From Sambucus nigra (lineage: Eukaryota > Streptophyta > Magnoliopsida > Dipsacales > Adoxaceae), in contig OX422213.1 of assembly GCA_949130495.1 (NCBI GenBank), positions 205,647,660 to 205,711,659 of the forward strand: a stretch of DNA of 64,000 nucleotides, read 5' to 3'. The notes beneath the pieces were generated by a model. It ran no database searches. It saw nothing but the letters and a program-made list of their open reading frames with translations, and was not told the DNA's origin. Shown piece after piece: positions 47,550-60,497 of the stretch; position 1 is the stretch's first letter, and the number at the start of each line of letters is the position of its first letter. The translations under genes were made by a program, and so were the position numbers.

Positions 47550-48745
47550 TTAATGAGGGTGAGGCCTCTGAACAAGATAATCATCCACTTGGGCTCTTCG
47601 ATTGTCGTCGGGATGGGGAACTAGCTCCTCCTCAACTTCATTCGCATCCGACTCCAATAGCTGCCGAGGGATGGCATCAATAGGGATCCACTAATCATCT
47701 CTCCGGAAGGGATTAGGCAGTAGAGTATAAGGAGAGATCTCATGACGATACCAGAGCATCGAGTTCCTTGGGACTTACAGCTCCTTCAAGGCACTCAACC
47801 ATCCCCTGATAAAGGCGAGCTCTTCAAACTCTGTTAGCCTCTTTGGAGCATCCAGCCAACCTTGGTCATAACCATCGGCCCATACTCGTCGAGGTCCTCT
47901 CTTAAACAGATGCCTCAGCCGAGTGACGTCCCTTTGAAGCCCAACAGCAATCACATACGCTCATTGGACATCACCTCGGAGCTTTTCCATTTCCCTAGCT
48001 GAACTTCTTGCGTTTGTACCAGCTCGCAGAACAGTCGGCGGGGTAGGGCCTCGTAGTACCGGAGGAACATTGCTCGAGCCAGTTCCAGCTCGCGACGAGT
48101 AGGAACCTCGTAATACTGTAGGAGCGATGCTCGGCGCATGCTCCCTAAGTCGCGAGACCTCTCTCCTCAAAGCCTCATTCTCCTGCTGAAGAATTTCCCC
48201 AACCTGGTTGATCTCAGAAGCATCTAGAAGCTTTGCTCTTAGTGTATTCACCTCTTCTTGGACTGAGGCACCAACTTCCTCCATCTCTTGGAGCCTGTCT
48301 TTCAGTTTAACAACGAGCTAAGTTTGCTCTATGAAATTCTTGTTCCTCAATCACAGTGATTTGCAAATCCTCACAAAGGTGTGACGAACTTCAGAGCTTT
48401 CATCAGGACCCAACATTCTTCCCAATTGAGAAGTGGCTGGTATATAATCATCAACATCAATCAACTACAAGCAATAAAAGAGCAATGAAAGATAGAATTA
48501 TTCAGCACACTAAAGGAAGAAGTCTTCTCATTTCATTCATACAAAGAATATCAGAATACATTGAAGAAGTAGAAAGGGAAATTACAAACAAAAACACAAG
48601 TGTAACCGTAAATTAGCTAGAGACCTCAGGCTGCCCAGAAGAAGCTGGCTGCTTTCCCTTGTCAGTAGCAGTAAAAGCACCTCCCTCGGTAGGGATAACC
48701 TCTGTCGCCTGAGCAAGGAGGGTATCATCAGGAATTATCTAGAAT
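47550..48745 (-). pseudogene. Tat-type antisense ORF, decayed
   Basis: On the strand opposite to pol. The clearest block starts at ATG 48284 and is coiled-coil (EEVNTLRAKLLDAS, ILQQENEALRREVSRLREHA). It then passes a stop at 47961 and continues in frame as VIAVGLQRDVTRLRHLFKRG, GWLDAPKRLTEFEELAFIRG and VDDYLVQRPHPH, ending at 47550. An upstream piece at about 48745-48613 (ATEVIPTEGGAFTATDKGKQ) ends in its own stop, and the stretch between is frame-broken. Antisense ORFs after pol are known in Tat elements and their role is unknown. The coding strand, coiled coil and long conserved run with few stops argue that this was a real gene. Confidence 0.65.
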
Positions 48746-51238
48746 TGTTTAAAATACTTTAATATTAAATATGATATTCTCCATATTTAAACTGGTGTCG
48801 CACTTGCATGAGATAATCCTCACCTTTCATCTAACAGTGCATACCTAACGCACCTATTTTAAACACCCTAGTTATACTACCTAGCCTAACTAGCATCTCA
48901 CCCAAACATTTCACACCATCCGCTAACTCAACAACCCACGTATATAATATCCTAAGCTTTCGCCCACTTATACATTTTAATTTCTTACTTGTCATTTACC
49001 CGTTCATTATGGATAACTTTCACCAGTTATATGCTATTCACATTTTAGTATTATTTATCCCGTATATAGTAGCCTTATCTTATATACGTATGTCACATAT
49101 TTTTTATCCCGGATGATCCAAAAATTAGCTCACATTACATTCTTACCTTATTTTAGTCCATATATATATATATATATATATGATAGACTACACACATCAA
49201 GTATATCTATACTTCATTCTTTAACTTAGTCCATGTCTATATGTATGTGATAGACTACACACATCAAGTATATCTATACTTCATTCTTTAACTTAGTCTA
49301 TGTCTATATATATATATACTGTACAAATCAAGTATATTTATACTTATATATCACACACTATATAAGTATATCAACCATCCCTCAGAGCTGTAACTCAATG
49401 GATGCAGTCTCTACAATGCTATCATCTTCCAGGGCATACTCACACATTATCATGGGTACCAGCGGTCGGACTCTCACACCGACTTGGTATAAACAAAATC
49501 ACAAACGTAGGAGATGCGATCAAGGTTCCTCACCTGAAAGTGAGACCTAATCATATCTAAAAAGTTTCACCCAGAATAAATAATCACACTGTATAATATC
49601 TGGACAACTATGACCTGGGGACTATACTCACCCTGCTCCTCAAGACAGGGGATTTACCCACATCACGCAACTTCCCATGACATCACTAGAGGAGTATGCT
49701 TCACATAAATATACCTTTCACACACAGATATATTTATAATCATATCACATATATATACTGTCTCCATACCCATATATATATCATCAAATCTGACTATCCT
49801 TGCCTATCTCACTTGGCATTAGCCTAAAATCCAAATATACCAATTTGTATTAATTTATAAGTACACACACAACTTATATTAATTCCATAAGTTTTCACTC
49901 CCTTATGATGAAATTCCTCACATTAATAATTTCCCGAATATTAGTTTATCACATCTAGATACTATTCTAATTTCATCCTACTCGCACATTCGATTTTTAC
50001 TCATATACTATTGACATATATATTCTACACGCATAAATATATATATACCCGCCGAAATACTTTCCCTAATGTCGTTCGTCCCAAACACTCCTAAAATTCA
50101 TAACCCAAATCTTATTCCCACTAACCCGAGACTCATACATCACTCACATGATCTTTTATAGGTCCTCGCACTCTATCTAGGATGCCTTAATGTTTATGTC
50201 CCAAAAGGAATTCTTCTCCAATCCCTTTTTTTTCCAAGAAAAATCTCTCAAATTTTTCTATCAAAACCATGGCCAGAAAATGAACCGGTCCGGCCAAAAA
50301 TGAACCGATCCGGCCTCAGAAAAACTAACCGGTCCTACACAAAAATTTTCGGGAGTGAATTTTCTCCAACTCCAAAAATTCATTCTAAAACTCATCCTAC
50401 TCAATTTCTAGGGTTTCTATCATCACCCAACATCAACACATATATCTACACACTATGATTTACCCAACACAACAATTAATTCATGGGATTCCTCAATTTA
50501 TTCAAGAATTAAACCCTAATTCTTAATTAAACCCTAACTATCATCTCTTTCAATTTCTAACTATGATTTACACCATTAACATGGATTTTAGCTTAGATTT
50601 CATGTAAGATTATTATCTCATCTATCTCTTATGTAATCATCTTCCCAAAACCCCTTTTTGTGCAAGAATCCCAAACCTAAAAATCACATAGTTTCTACAC
50701 CAACTATAATATGGATTAGAAACACACTAAAAGAATTAAAGCGAGTTAAACAATTGCCTCGTTTGATAAATTCGACGACCTCGTGCCCGGAATCCTCCGG
50801 AGTTTGTCCCGAGTCTCCTCTTTATTCGATTTTCTTCTTCCTTTATTTCCTTTCTTCTTTTCTCTCTTTTGTTTCTTTCTCCTGTGCTCTTTTATGAGAG
50901 AAATAAGGGTTATCCCTTATTAAATCCAAAATTGACTCGTATACACAATTGCGAGTCCCTACAAGTCTAAAAAATTTCGGGAACCCAAACACTATCCCGA
51001 GTACTCTATTCTGACTATCTCGGCCCTTCTGAGACCAAGCGTTCACTCGAAATTCCCATCTGAGCCTCTTATCAAAATTTCACCTTTTAAATCCAATACA
51101 ACTTCACACGTACTTCTCCGAGAAAAATATTGTTCCCTCTCGTTTTACCCAACCGTGATATGATATAAAATAATTCAACTTCATTTATTAATTCCCGTAA
51201 GTAAATATAACACACATCAATATTAATTCATAACTCGA
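48746..51238 (-). repeat. Tekay-type LTR segment, copy A
   Basis: Colinear with 62165-64000 over about 1.8 kb (for example CTCAATGGATGCAGTCTCTACA, TCACTTGGCATTAGCCTAAA and ACTCGCACATTCGATTTTTA). It follows the same outline as the solo LTR at 54120-57296, so it is read as an LTR of a related element on the minus strand. The expected TGTAACACCCC end is missing at 48746 and no clean end is seen at 51238, where viral sequence begins. A block of about 75 bp (TACACACATCAAGTATATCT...) is repeated at 49190-49310. It contains GAACCGATCCGG words at 50280-50335. Confidence 0.75.
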
Positions 51239-53480
51239 CAATGGAATGATTTTGAGAAAAGCCTTATTGGGATAGCCTAATTAGAAATGTCATACAATAT
51301 AGGATAATTTAATGTCATTCCAGCATTTACAGTAACCGTAGACACAACCAAATATTTTAAGTTAATCTTATATGCTTGTGGCTATGAAGACTATATTATC
51401 CCAAATGCTAATATAAACATAAAATTCCAAAGCTATGTGAAATTCTTCCAATTCCCTTATGAAGGAATGCAATCGGGAATTTCTAGCGGTAGACTTAATA
51501 AAGAAATATTAGTTAGAACCAATAATTCAGACTACAATCATACTTACAGTATTAGAAATACTGGACCTATGAAAGAAAAATCTAAGACTCTCTGGCAATT
51601 ACCATAATTCCAAGAAACTTTATTAATCAAGACGATGCCACTGGAAATGTTACTATCCAGTTTTGTCCTCTTAAGATTATCAATAAGAATATCCAGACTG
51701 AAGAAGTTAGATTTAGGAATATTGGAGAAGCCATAATCAATGATCCTTCAAAAGGAGAATGTAGTAATAAGACTAGCTCTAGTTTACTAAGACAAGCTCC
51801 AATAATTAGACCTAGAAGGTCATTTGAACAAAAAGACTTAGTTAGAGAAAAAACTAGAATCCAAAACTTTGGACATAATCCCTCAGAATTGGACATGAAG
51901 ACATTTAAAGAACATCTTAATAGAAGTCATTCTATTAGGATCCATGAAAGAGATAGATTCAACATGATATCCCAAGACCATGTATTAAAATTAAAAGAAT
52001 ATAAGAACATAAAAACCTAAGACTAATAGAAGAAGGAGAAGAAAGAGAAGAAAGAGTAATGCCAGCTACACAAGTAAGTCCTAATAAACAAGAGATATGA
52101 CGTAGTAGTTGGCTAGATGATGCTCCTAGACTTTTTAGTAAACCAATAGGAATAAATATTCCTATATACTCAAGCACTGTAGTTAAGACCAAACCTGATT
52201 ATATAAAAGACTTTCCAACTAGTGACAAGAGTTTTACTCCTGTTAAGACTATGGAAAGTCAAGCCATAAACCCAGTTGGAATATACCTTTAACTTAGACA
52301 ATGTACAAGATAGGAAGAAGGCCTTAGATGAATGGCGTAATCAGATGAACATGTGTTTTGCATCTAATGAACAATGGGATGCAAGTTCATGTAAATAATA
52401 CGCTGAGCAATCCATTAGGGGTATTGCAAAAGATTATGTAGATAGTTTAAGAAAAGCTACAGATGAAGAATCCCTAGCTAAGATTGAGAAAATGAAAGAA
52501 AACTTAGAAGAAAGATCAATTGATGAATATATTCAATTATTTACTTCAGAATTCATTGGAGCTGGACATTTAGCTCATATCAATGAACAAGACCTAGCAA
52601 AAACTAAGTTAGCTCTCATTAGCATTTGCAAACTAGATAAGATCAATGAATATTGCAATGATTATGAACAACTATATTACCAAATTAAAGAATTTGGAGA
52701 GACCTTAAAAGATGAATATTTTAGAAAGATACTAGTCATAGGACAAATCCTAATTAATGAATATAGAAATTGGTCAGGAGTAGCTGGAGTTAAGAATAAC
52801 TCCCTTGGGGAAAGAATCAATTTTTCCAAAGACTGTCATATCTAAAAGACAAGATATAACTTAAGGAAAGATAATAGAAGAGACTTTCAAACAGATTTCT
52901 CCAATTAAAGACGAAAGAGACATTGCTCCAATCCAATGGGGATGTGGTAATGAATCTAAGAAATTTAAAAAGAAATTAGAATGGAAACAAAGGAAGTTTA
53001 AGGATAGACCCTTAGGATTTTTAAAGAAATATAGATTCAAACCCTCTACTACCTTTAGAGAAAGGAACTCTAAAGCCAAGAAAAATAGATTTAACCAAGG
53101 ACGATATTTTAAGGAAAGAAAAAGAAGTAGCGCAATCGAAGACTGCCACAAAAGAATGTTGGACTTGTGGCAAAGAAGGACACTTTGCTAAAGATTGTCC
53201 CAACAAAAAAGATAAAGAAAGTATTAAGATTATTAATATAACATTAGACTTTGCAGATCAAGAGAAATTAGATATTCTATATGCTATAGAAATATCATAC
53301 ATAAAAAATGATGATAATACTAGTATCTATAGTCCATACACAGACAGTAATTCAGAAGACTATGAAGACTCTCATGATACTCTAGACCTGTATATGATGC
53401 AAATTGATTAAGAGAATCAAGAAGAAGATTATATAGACTTTGAAGAAGCTTGGTATAAATGTATATTAAGCCCTTTTTAA
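51239..53480 (+). pseudogene. Pararetrovirus ORF2, 3' part (movement/coat region)
   Basis: The first readable block, to about 51607, has KYFKLILYACGYEDYIIPNA and TGPMKEKSKTLWQLP and may be the end of the movement-protein part. It has two stops near its start. The next block, to about 52018, is followed by frame-disrupted sequence. A coat-protein-like helical region lies at 52285-52845 (KKALDEWRNQMN, SIRGIAKDYVDSLRKATDEE and EYFRKILVIGQILINEY), with one stop at 52396. A zinc knuckle CWTCGKEGHFAKDC at 53158-53199 and an acidic tail to about 53480 are typical ends of caulimovirid coat proteins, where the knuckle binds the RNA. The beginning of ORF2 is on the far side of the copy (61940). Confidence 0.75.
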
Positions 53481-53626
53481 AGAAAAGATGGACTGTTAGT
53501 AAGACTAAATTACTAACACATATACCTAGATGTTACTTTTACGAAAGCCATTATTGCACATTTGAAATGAAGTGTAGCAAGAAAGACTTTAGATGCGTAG
53601 AATTCTTTGAGACTATACAAACATAA

Positions 53627-54119
53627 TTGTTTATGATTTGTGTTATTTGTCAATTACACTACCTTGAAAATTATTGGAGAACTAGATTTAGAGCAATTTA
53701 CACTAGCCAGTATGATGCTCAAATAGACCAAGGTATTAAAACATATTATCAAGACATTGATAGAAATATAACCAAAAGATTACAAGAAAATGAAGACTTA
53801 AAGGGAAAGGGAATTTCCTATGATTTAGGAGAATACTACTCTGATAGTAGTTCAGAAGACCTAACACCATTAGATTTTATAGATAAACCTCAGAAAGGAA
53901 TATCTATCTTAAAAATGCATAGTTTAGGAATATCTACTAAACCACATGATTGTTTTGTAAAATTATTCATACAACATAAATATTATCTTAAATGACTTTC
54001 AGCTTTTATAGATACAGGATGCTCTCGGAGTATTTGCAAGTCTAATGCTTTCCCTGAAGATTATTTTCTAGACAGTAACAAAGAGATCTATGGTAAGGTA
54101 GCTAATGGAGAACCATTTT
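53627..54119 (+). pseudogene. Pararetrovirus ORF3, N-terminal and protease part
   Basis: Begins near MFMICVICQLHYLENYW and runs through an acidic YYSDSSSEDLTPLDF segment. A TGA at 53993 is followed in the same frame by the aspartic protease motif FIDTGCSRSICKSNAF (Asp codon at 54011). The frame is cut at 54119, right after NGEPF, by the solo LTR; viral sequence resumes at 57297. The protease cuts viral polyproteins in the family. Confidence 0.8.
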
Positions 54120-57100
54120 GTAACACCCCGCCTAATTAAATACCGGGTGGCCAGTCCCATACCAAATTAAAACAGAATATACAGTTGGCTCATTCTTAGC
54201 ATCACTGTCGAAAACATTTACAACTCACCCAATACCCAATTAAGCTAGTGTTAAAAACTTTCCAAAGTTTAATTCAACAAAATTCATTTCTAGTTTAAGA
54301 ATAACACAACACATTTTATTCTACAACATTGATAACCAAATAGATAACATAAAAGAATTTAAAAGCATTTGGAATAAACATTCCCACATAATATTAATCC
54401 ATTACAGTAATCCCAACAATGTTAAATGTATTAAAAGACATGAATACAATAGTATTTGACCCCGATAGAAAAGAGATAACTGAATCCTTTGGGAGACATT
54501 CCCTGACTAAGAATACTGCGAATCAAAAAGATGATAGGCGTTTAAGCAAAACTCCATAGATCCATAGCCTGTCATAATCCGCTAAGGTTGGCGTCCCTGT
54601 TGCTGGACACCTGATATAGAAGATACAATAGAAAAGAAGAATATGCAAGGAAACGGGTGAGAGCCCGAATGTGTAAATGATTTTTAAAACAGCAAGTATT
54701 TAACAAGTGCAATAAAGCATTTATTATGTACATGTTAGATCCAACTCTCACTTGGTATTCTCACCTCTCAACTAGAAGTGCACGCTTAACGTTTCCTATT
54801 AACCTCCTAGTTAATGGCTCCTCTTTTCTAGTCTCCATATAATAATTCCATTCCCATATCATAATCCCTATGTCCCATACCATACGTCACGTTATTATTC
54901 ATTTACATTTCTCCTTTATATGATTAGTTTCTCATTAACATGAATCATTTCTCATTAATATGAATTAAGCTTTTCAATTCTTTAAGAATAAACATTCATT
55001 AACTTAATTCCATTATCTTTCTCTATTCACCGTTATCTACAATTATCACCGTAGATAGATTTAACCATAATAAATATCCATTAGTTCATTTCATCCATTA
55101 TATATATATTCATATATAATACGGCACCCCGAGTCATAGCTGCGGTACAATGCATTACTCTGCTATCATGTCCCATCATCGCAGGTCGCCGAATAGGGGA
55201 CTAAAGGTTCGGTAAGAATACCTCGAACCATTAACAACAACACAATCATTGGAGGCGAACATAGTTCTCATACCCATGGGTCACGCACATACCTACGTAC
55301 CCATAGTCAGCGAACTTATCAACTCCCCGATAAGTCTTTCATAGACCTATGTTCTCGAGCGACAAATCAAAGATCCCATGGATTCATCAGGATATGACTG
55401 CCCTCACGCGCAAACCTCCCACCGATAGCAAGTAAGCTAGGTATGTCATACACATAATCATTAATCAATCAAATATGTATTATCATACCTATAGTATACT
55501 AACAACAAGGTACTCACATTAACCTTAGATTATTCCCTTACGTAGCATTATATCTCTTTAAATCCCACGTATTAAAATGTCATATCTTTACTTCATAATT
55601 TAATTATCCTCGCATCCTATAACATCTCTCCACTCCCGACGTCGTTAAGGTTCATGCGCGGAGTGTCTCGCAAAGCGAAATCCAAACAAGGAACCCCTCC
55701 AATACACTACTACTTAACTTTGTCGATCGAGGAGGTTCGTCAACTTTAAATATGCGATCGGAATAACCTCATCCCCTCTTTCAACCAAATGTGTTCTAAA
55801 CTCCCATCTCTATCCAGGAGCCATACCACTACGCTCTTGTACTACACTCATCCCTTGCGAAATCAATAATGGGCTTAAACTCAGTCCTTGATGTTTAAAT
55901 TATAACCCTAAGGCTACCCAGGTGTTATATTAAATCTCCCCTATTGGAACTATCTTTAATCCTCATACAAACAGATTAGAATCCAACACATGAATCTAGC
56001 AACCAAAATCTCTTTAACGTTAATTATCATAATTCTAAGCAATTAAATCCCAATCAAATTAATTCAAATCTTAACTAGGGCTTACTGATCTTCTCTAAGT
56101 CCCATAATATCCAATTAATAATCACCGAAGATCTACAAAAGTTTTGGGATAAGAACCAACATTAAAAAGAAATAACATCATGAATTCTCATATTTTAAAT
56201 ACTCAGAAAAATTAGATCCAAAAATTATTCAAATCATCAATCCGACTTCAGATTTGGATTCTACATGAAAAATTGAGTCAGGTATGTGTTTTGAGTTTTT
56301 CTTAAATCTCATCCAAATGCACTCAAAAAGAAGATCTAAACATTCCAAATTGGCTCTTCTCATTCCACTCGTTTTTGCCTCTTTTTCCAGAAAATTATCA
56401 ACCTATTATCTTCAAGAACACTAAATTATTTTCAGAATTTCTTCCACAGATTGATGAATATTTATTGGATTACTAACTACCTATAATATGAGTTTAATTC
56501 CTATATATTTTTAGATTCCAAAAATCCATTAACAACTATATCCTTTCATCTTCCAAGCATGAAAATCATCTCTTTTTATAACTATCCTAACATGGACAAT
56601 ATACGAACTTAAATTGCAAATATCAAACACTTGCCTCTAATGAAGATCTGATCCTTTGGAGTTGAATAACACAGGTGGTGATGGTGGTGGTGACCTTTGA
56701 CCTTTGGTTCTCCTCCTTCCCAAGCAAACTTCTTTTTCTTTCCAAGCAACCTTCCACTCTCTCTAAGAAGATGACTTTAACTTTTGTGTAGAAGAGATGA
56801 AATGAACCTACATACACTAATCTCCAAATACTTATAATAAGACAAAATCTGAAATCACTATTCATCCCCCTTGAAAAAATAACCAAAATGCCCTTTTGGA
56901 TTGTATTTTCATTTCCAAATGGCCCGAGACTCAAAATTAACATCCAAATAGACGTTTCTGACTATTTCGAACCTTCCGGACGCAACGACGCAGTCGAAAT
57001 GACTATAAGGTCGATAGAAAATAAATTTCCTTTTTAATTTAATAAATTAGTCTCGACACGTCCCATATCGCGTCTGACTAAAAAATCCAAATTACCGAAA

Positions 57101-57296
57101 TTATATCACACCGTCATAATAATGACATCATATTCATATATTACCTAAATATCTTTAAGTAATATTCAGAATCATCCATTTTAATATCCACAATTCGGAT
57201 AAAACCCAAATGAATTAATTTATAATAAAATCCAATTAATCCATTAATTTAAAATATAACCCATTTTAAAAGTCATTAAAATCACGGGGTATTACA
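54120..57296 (-). mobile_element. Solo LTR of a Tekay-type chromovirus in the pararetrovirus
   Basis: Ends TGTAACACCCCGCC and GGGGTATTACA in plus orientation, 3177 bp, with exact 5-bp target duplication CATTT (54115-54119 and 57297-57301). In its own orientation it starts TGTAATACCCCG, the usual start of Tekay/Del LTRs, which are long. There is no internal coding region, so recombination between two LTRs probably removed the body. It shares its outline, though not close identity, with copies A and B flanking the viral sequence. Confidence 0.88.
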
Positions 57297-59263
57297 CATT
57301 TACCTTATATTTTCAGACTATTCCTATTTATTTTAAATTAGGAAATCAGACCAACAAAATCGTTAATCATCAGTTTTGGATAATGAATCCTCATCCTAGT
57401 TTCACAGGAAACATTATTTTAGGACTTTATTAGTAAATATCATCCTTATACTCAGTATAATGATAAGATATTAATTAGTGATAAAGAGGAATTTAACATT
57501 AAAGCACAAGACCGCCTTTGATCATATGCAGGTTAAACCCAATTATAGACCAATAAAATATCAGAGTTCTTCAGTTGAGCATGGTGGACCTAGACCTATA
57601 AACCAACAAGAAGCCTTAGAAATAACTAAACCCTTACAAAAGAAATGTAAGTGTCCAGACCAAAAGTGTTATAAGCAAATAGCACTTATACAACAAGACA
57701 TTTTAGAACAAGCCCAACAAACCTTATTAAAGGTTCAAGCCGTATCCAAACAGAAGAAAATGGATATAGAAGTAGAAAAGTAACAAATTAGGCAATTAGC
57801 AGAGCCAACTTTAGGAGAAAATCCCATTGCTAAGTGGGATAAAGATTAAAGCTATTGTGAAATTATCCCTATTAACCCAGATGCCACTATTAATGGTGGA
57901 ACCTATAAGAAAGGATATTCACAAGAAGACAGAGAAGAATTTAAAAAAGGCATAGATGAAATGCTTAAGCTAGGCATTATTAGAGAAAGTAAAAGTAGAC
58001 ATACTAGCCTTGCCTTTTACGTTCAAAATGAATCTGAACGAAAAAGGAGAAAACGACGTATGGTTATAGATTATAGACAACTAAATAAGAAATGTGAATT
58101 TGATTCTTATAATATGCCGGATAAGAATAACCTAATCAATTTGATTGAAGACATAATTATATTCAACAAGTTTGATTGTAATTTAGTCTTCTGGCAAATT
58201 AAGATGCACTCAGACAGTATTACTTGGATAACTTTTAATGTGCCTCAAGGAAAATATGAATGGCTAGTGATGCCATTTGGATACTTGAATGCTCCTCAAT
58301 TATTCCAAAGAAGAATGGATAATATATTTAGACCATATTCAGAATTTTGTCTTGTTTACATAGATGACATTCTTGTATCTAGTAAGATTGAGATAGAGCA
58401 TGTAGACCATCTTAAAAAGATTATTTTAGAATTAGACAAATATGGTATTGTTATTTCTGAAAAGAAAATGCAATTGTTTCAGACTGAGATAGATTTTGTG
58501 GGAATGCATATTAATAAGGGAAAAATATTCTTAGCTGAACACATAACTAAAAAGATTCTTGAGTTTTCAGACCAACTCAAAGATAGAAAACAATTACAAT
58601 CACTTTTAGGATTGCTTAATTGTGTTACACACTTTATTAAAGACCTTGCTTCAAAAAGACAAAGGCCTAACTTCCAAATTAAAAGAAACAGACAAGATTA
58701 ACCCTTTTTATTGGACTAAAGATGATTTTGAAGTTATTAGACAAATTAAAGAAGCAATAAAAAATATCCCTTTACTTGAACTGCCCAATGTTGAAGACCA
58801 ATTTATAGTAGAAACCGATGCATCTGATAAACAATGGGGAGTAGTATACTTTGCCATTGATCATCAGACAAAAAGGAAAAAACTTTGTAGATGTAGTTCT
58901 GGAACCTTTACTAATCCAGAAACAAGATACACTGCCCATGAAAAAGCAGTTTTAGCTAGAGTAAGGGCAATAGAAAAATATATGCTTTTTCTTAGACCTA
59001 AACATTTTACTGTTTATACTGACTCTTCTTATGCAGTAAAATTTAGAGACTTAGACTTGTCCAAATCAAGGACTAATAGACTTATTAGATGGCAACAATT
59101 GCTTAATGGTTATGACTTCTCTGTTATACATATTAAGGGAAGTAAAAATACCATTCCAGACATTATATCAAGAGAACCAATGTTTGCTAACACTAATATG
59201 ATATCATGTTTTATGTTGCAAACAGAAGACCTAGACCTCATGAGTTCCTCTGAAACAAACTGA
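57297..59263 (+). pseudogene. Pararetrovirus ORF3, RT and RNase H
   Basis: The stretch to about 57960 has several stops. From 57961 RT is open: LGIIRESKSRHTSLAFYVQN, RRMVIDYRQLNKKC, VMPFGYLNAPQLFQRRMD and the catalytic YIDDILVS (YIDD at about 58357). A frameshift at about 58650-58660 moves to the frame that carries RNase H: ETDASDKQWGVVYFA, TAHEKAVLARVRAIEKY, YTDSSYAVKF and KGSKNTIPDIISREP. The frame ends at 59263. This replicates the genome through RNA in the family. RT before RNase H without integrase supports a pararetrovirus rather than a Ty3/gypsy element. Confidence 0.9.
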
Positions 59264-60497
59264 ACAAAGAAGATGTTGCAGAAATGCTGGTATAACGCAA
59301 AGACAAACTCACATTCAAGACTCTCAAGAAAGACCAATCCTACAGAACTTTGAGGATATCTTAGTTCCTCCTGGAAAATCTAGACATGAGGTTGTTTATC
59401 AAAATAGACTCATTGGAAAGATGTATTTCTCCCAATATAGACCTGATCAAAGATATCCAGACTAGATCAAATTTAGACGAGAATATCCAGAAGAAGAAAA
59501 TACTCTTATAGACGCTATATGGTGGAATGTAAAGAATAGACTATGGGTAGAATTCAAGCAGAATTTGGTAGTCGTTGCCAGATTCATGAGAACGCAAAGA
59601 CTTGCAGTTACTCAACTTAGTGGTACTGCTACTCCTAGACCTCATACTCAAACATATGCCCAGATTCTTGGAGAATCCTCTAAAATTAGACCCGCTGATA
59701 ATTTTTGTTATAAGAAAAAGACCTTTAAGATTAAGATTGTTATACCATTTGGTCATAATAATCTTGCAATTTTAGAAGACTGTCAGAAAGAAGCTAATAG
59801 CATTATCGAATATTTCAATATGTTATTATCCGAGACTAATGGAAATGCCTTAATGATTAGAGGTTTCTTCAAAGACGTTCCAAAAATTTATCTTTTTAGA
59901 AAGGCGGATATAGCCCAGATAACCTTAGCAGACTATAGGTTCATTGGACTCGTCCATATAAAGGCTGTAGAAGACTCTATTGCTCTTGGAAAAATAGTCC
60001 ATGAGTATGTTAAGAAGGTAGAAGACTTTATTTCCCTGTTTGCCAGGATCTACCAGATCGCTCCAAGTTCTTGTAAAGGAATGAGAATTGAAGGTTTTAG
60101 ACTCATTAGATTTTCTAATTATTCATTTGAAGATGTTGAGATTCTATCTAAAGACGAGACTAAAGACTTAATTGTTAATAAGTCCAAACTCCAGATTGCC
60201 CAAGCTATGGAGACGATAGAAATCATGGAGTTGTTAACAGGTGAAGACAGATGGTACACCGCATACCATAAAGAAGACCTCATTATCCAAGATAATGAGC
60301 CATTTAATGGAAGGCTCAAGAAAGAATCCAAGGATATGATAGAGATAGCTTTGCCAGTTAGCCTTATAATGGTAGGCCTCATTGATGAATACTTCAACAA
60401 CAATGCTCTTCAAGACGAAGACAAAGGCATGGAAAAAGAAGACGAAGATAGGACAGAAAAAAGGTCCCACCCTACTCAGCGAATTATCAAAGACTGA
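59244..60497 (+). pseudogene. Pararetrovirus ORF4, transactivator/inclusion-body type
   Basis: One frame runs from about 59244 to 60497 with a single stop (TAG at 59463). It overlaps the end of ORF3 by about 20 bases in another frame. The first part reads TQRQTHIQDSQERPILQNFE and SRHEVVYQNRLIGKMYF. The later part is open from 59565 for 310 codons (SIIEYFNMLLSE, FKDVPKIYLFRKADIAQITL, YVKKVEDFISLFARIYQIAP) and ends in an acidic tail. The place after RNase H and the general character fit the caulimovirid transactivator, which lets host ribosomes reinitiate on the polycistronic RNA and forms inclusion bodies. The start codon is not clear. Confidence 0.75.

Larger units (their letters stand above)
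40329..48745 (+). mobile_element. Tat-type Ty3/gypsy retrotransposon, 3' truncated
   Basis: Order: 5' LTR (40329-40743), primer site, gag (interrupted by a MITE), protease, RT, RNase H, a second archaeal-type RNase H, integrase, then an antisense reading frame. RT before integrase defines Ty3/gypsy. The second RNase H and an antisense ORF after pol are marks of the Tat lineage (Retand, Cinful/RIRE2, Ogre relatives). No 3' LTR is found: the element ends near 48745 against Tekay-type LTR sequence. Stops and frameshifts show it is inactive. Its GC content is visibly higher than that of its surroundings. Confidence 0.88.
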
